This document shows, in pieces, positions 61,847 through 64,000 of a stretch of 64,000 nucleotides of DNA. Source of the DNA: Hofstenia miamia (taxonomy: Eukaryota; Xenacoelomorpha; Acoela; Hofsteniidae); NCBI GenBank assembly GCA_900660155.1, contig CABFPE010000040.1, positions 1,842,912 to 1,906,911 of the forward strand, read 5' to 3'. Under the pieces are notes generated by a model. It had not been told where the DNA came from and did no database searches. It saw only the letters and a list, made by a program, of their open reading frames with translations. Position 1 is the first letter of the stretch, and each line of letters starts with the position of its first letter. The translations under genes were made by a program, and so were the position numbers.

Positions 61847-62580
61847 ATGCTGTACTCAACTACTCCAAACAACTGCAAGCACACAAACTTGTTAAAAGGT
61901 GTACGCAAAAGCATATACTTTCACAAAAAAGGTTCATGCCTTACAAAAGCCAATTGCTACGCAAACATGTTACCTAAAAAGAATTATCATCGTGCATTTG
62001 AATCATTCCCGCCAATTAGACCAAATATTCCAACCCTTTCAAAAAACTTTTTAATAACCTTAGTTTTTACATTTTTAACGAACAGCCATTTCTTAGTTCT
62101 AGTTCAGAGGTTGAGGATTCGCTTCCACCGATTAGAGACTTAATAAAGAGCATTGAAAATGAAGGAGGTACAATAAAACGCGATTTAGAAGGTGTAGACT
62201 CATTAATTTTATTAGCATCACATTCTTTAGTTTCATCTGACTACTTTTTAGCTGCCATAAAGGGTTTCAATTGCTTATTGTATAAATGGGTAAACGATAG
62301 CGTCAATTTGAGAGAGCTTCAGCCTCTTTATCTTTATCGGCTTCCACTGGGGAAAATGAATAATAATTTTGTGGAATTCCAATCAAATTATATTTATAAA
62401 GGACTTTTCCATGATAAGGTATTTTACCTACTTCGAGAAGTAGAAGGAGGTAGTAATGGCTGCATCCGGCTCAATCAGTAATTATTTGGATCTAAACGTT
62501 GATTTTATGATAGCAGATTCAAGTCTTACACAAAGTTTAATTAAAAAAAGCAAAGGTCTTAGTTCTGCCAGTGGTTAACA
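61847..62580 (+). pseudogene. Coding-like stretch in several frames, product unknown
   Basis: Between the direct repeats the composition becomes coding-like. One frame starts MLYSTTPNNCKHTNLLKG. Another, around 62090-62480, reads LPPIRDLIKSIENEGGTIKR, SLILLASHSLVSSDYFLAAI and YIYKGLFHDKVFYLLREVEG. A third follows as MAASGSISNYLDLNVDFMI. The pieces overlap in order and may derive from one gene. The family was not recognised, so no function is assigned. Confidence 0.4.
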
Positions 62581-62687
62581 TGAACGTTATTATAAAATGT
62601 TTTTTGTTTCCCTCTGTACCCTTACCAACGCAAGAAGACTTTTTATGATGGCCTAGTTTACTTATTGATAAAATATATAATTGTTAA

Positions 62688-62897
62688 CATTTTAAATTCC
62701 TTACCATACACACTGAAATATATTTAAATTTTAAAATAAAATTAAAACTTATGGATTTTTGCACTAGCAAAGATATATTTTGTAGTCCATTCTAAAGATA
62801 AAAACATTAGTGAGAAATATATTTGAAAAAAAAAGAAACACAACAGATATATTTAAAAAATTCAAACAAAAATTTGTTGTAAATCAGTCTGCCATCT
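62688..62897 (+). repeat. Direct repeat, copy 2
   Basis: Near-copy of 61599-61817. The SGNH ORF starts directly after it. The repeats could be ends of an unidentified element or a tandem duplication. Their ends lack an obvious TG...CA boundary. Confidence 0.85.
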
Positions 62898-62905
62898 CTT
62901 AACGC

Positions 62906-63997
62906 GTGATGATTTCGTTACGAGCAGTCGGCTCTGATGAGCGCGCTTTGCTGAAAACAATTACCTCCGCAGCATCCGCAGATGCTTCGTTAACACAATT
63001 ATCGCGCACGAAGTTATTAGCACCGTTTAACGCATTGTCAAAAGAAGAACTCTGTACATTTCATTCACTTCTATCAAAACTTTCAGAAACATGCCACGCT
63101 GAAGAAGATGCAATCACCATTGATAAACAAACGCAAATCACACCAAACAACTGCAACACACAAACACAAACGTCATCACCAGAAAATCCAACGCCTGAAG
63201 ATCTGAATCACTCCAAAATCACAGCGAGATTCCACCCAAAAAAGCTAAGAGAAGACACAGATTTTCTCATCATAGGAACATCGATGTATCGACACTTGCG
63301 TTCAAAGCACCTCATTAAAGGACACACCGTCACCGTACATTCTTATCCTGGAGCAACAATAGACGATATTTCTGCTACGCTACAAAGTTATGCATCCAAC
63401 GAAAAAATAAAGAACGTCCTCATCACTGTCGGACGAAATGATATAATGCAGAACGTTACTGACATTAAAGATAAGTTTTCTAATTTACTTAAGCACGTTA
63501 GTAACAATTTTAGGAACGCTAAAATCCACGTCGGGGAAGTTGCACCATTTCCGAATAACCACACCCTCACTAAGAAAGCCGCAAAACTAAACATTTTCTT
63601 TCACTAAAATTATAAATTATTAAATTACACAGTTTTTAAAATTACTAATACTTTTTATTTAGGAAATCACCCGAATTCCACATTGTTCACACGTAACGGT
63701 ATACATTTCTCCATTCGCGGTTATGCAAAACTAGCTTTAGCAATCAAGCAATCCTTTGAAGAACCGAATCTAGTTAACCGCACGCAACGTAACCCGACAA
63801 TTAGGAGCGCCACGCGACCTTTCAATCCTAATCAATCAGCGCTAATTAATCAGCCTCGCGTCACACGGAGGGTACCCTCTACAACCCATCGCTCTTACGC
63901 AGAAGTCGCCGCTACTCCGCAAATATCACCAATTAACACTGCACGCGACCTAATTCAGCAGCTAAGAAACTTTTTAAATGTTAACTATGTCTTGTGA
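62906..63997 (+). pseudogene. SGNH-esterase ORF, probable LINE ORF1
   Basis: A coding frame with about 125 N-terminal residues rich in Ser/Thr and Gln, then an SGNH (GDSL-like) hydrolase fold: DFLIIGTSMYRHLRSKHLIK (block I, 'GTS' in place of GDS), VHSYPGATIDDI (block II, Gly) and LITVGRNDI (block III, 'GxND'). After one interruption the same frame gives NGIHFSIRGYAKLALAI (block V, 'DG.H.S..G...L...I'). A Ser/Thr/Pro/Arg-rich tail ends at TGA 63995-63997. SGNH domains of this sort are known from ORF1 of CR1-like LINEs, which fits the LINE-rich window. A cellular origin is not excluded. Block I Ser and the block V His are both present. Confidence 0.6.
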
Positions 63998-64000
63998 ATT

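Noticed and set aside
61599-62897. LTR retrotransposon bounded by the ~210-bp direct repeats
   Set aside because: No TG...CA ends, primer-binding site, polypurine tract or protease/RT/integrase was seen between or beyond them.

Overview
This is a gene-poor, roughly 70% A+T stretch of an animal nuclear genome. The evidence is spliced genes with GTAAGT-type donors and TTTTAG-type acceptors, (TA)n microsatellites, and a broad set of animal transposons: CR1/L2-like LINEs, hAT, THAP/P element, piggyBac, Tc1/mariner, Harbinger-like MITEs and a Tnp2-like element. An invertebrate (cnidarian, flatworm or insect-like) fits; the species cannot be fixed from sequence alone. No retrovirus or LTR-class element, tRNA, rRNA or CRISPR was recognised.

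Layout. 1-14.5 kb is a large inverted duplication (arms 622-1405 plus 7262-8391, and 12589-14499) around a loop carrying a 5'-truncated LINE. The left arm is split by a 5.85-kb element (1406-7257) with a 4-bp target duplication and Tnp2-like transposase exons; the right arm preserves the empty site. 14.5-29 kb is minisatellite plus a chain of MITE-like elements (17.3, 19.8, 20.3, 22.0, 25.3 and 26.9 kb) and a Tc1 remnant (27.8 kb), with no convincing host gene.

29-47.3 kb holds the main discovery candidate: a plus-strand gene of about 15 very small exons (13, 13, 15, 15/13, 16, 21, 30, 35, 40, 41 nt and so on) in introns of up to about 3.4 kb. All internal junctions keep one reading frame. 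It predicts a low-complexity Ser/Thr-rich N-terminus, an NPVY motif and a Cys-rich patch, in a protein of about 186 aa (or 283 aa with another terminal frame). No known family was recognised. Its introns contain a hAT remnant with a nested MITE, piggyBac and LINE remnants, a D34D mariner, and a copy of the same MITE family.

47.9-53.9 kb is a pile of minus-strand LINE fragments, one with a duplicated and rearranged segment joined at a single N. A young-looking hAT transposon (54022-55845) with perfect 22-bp TIRs, an 8-bp TSD and an unbroken 486-codon transposase follows. It sits in a coding-looking exon of a broken minus-strand gene (about 53.9-60.8 kb) whose tail resembles a tyrosine recombinase. 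The same gene region carries a 34-bp minisatellite and a nested insertion: a THAP/P element (58253-60439, 61-bp TIRs) inside a hAT-like TIR pair (57709-60554). The right end (61-64 kb) has direct repeats and an SGNH-esterase ORF like LINE ORF1.

At least three of the six isolated single-N positions separate duplicated flanks, suggesting unmerged haplotypes or contig ends.
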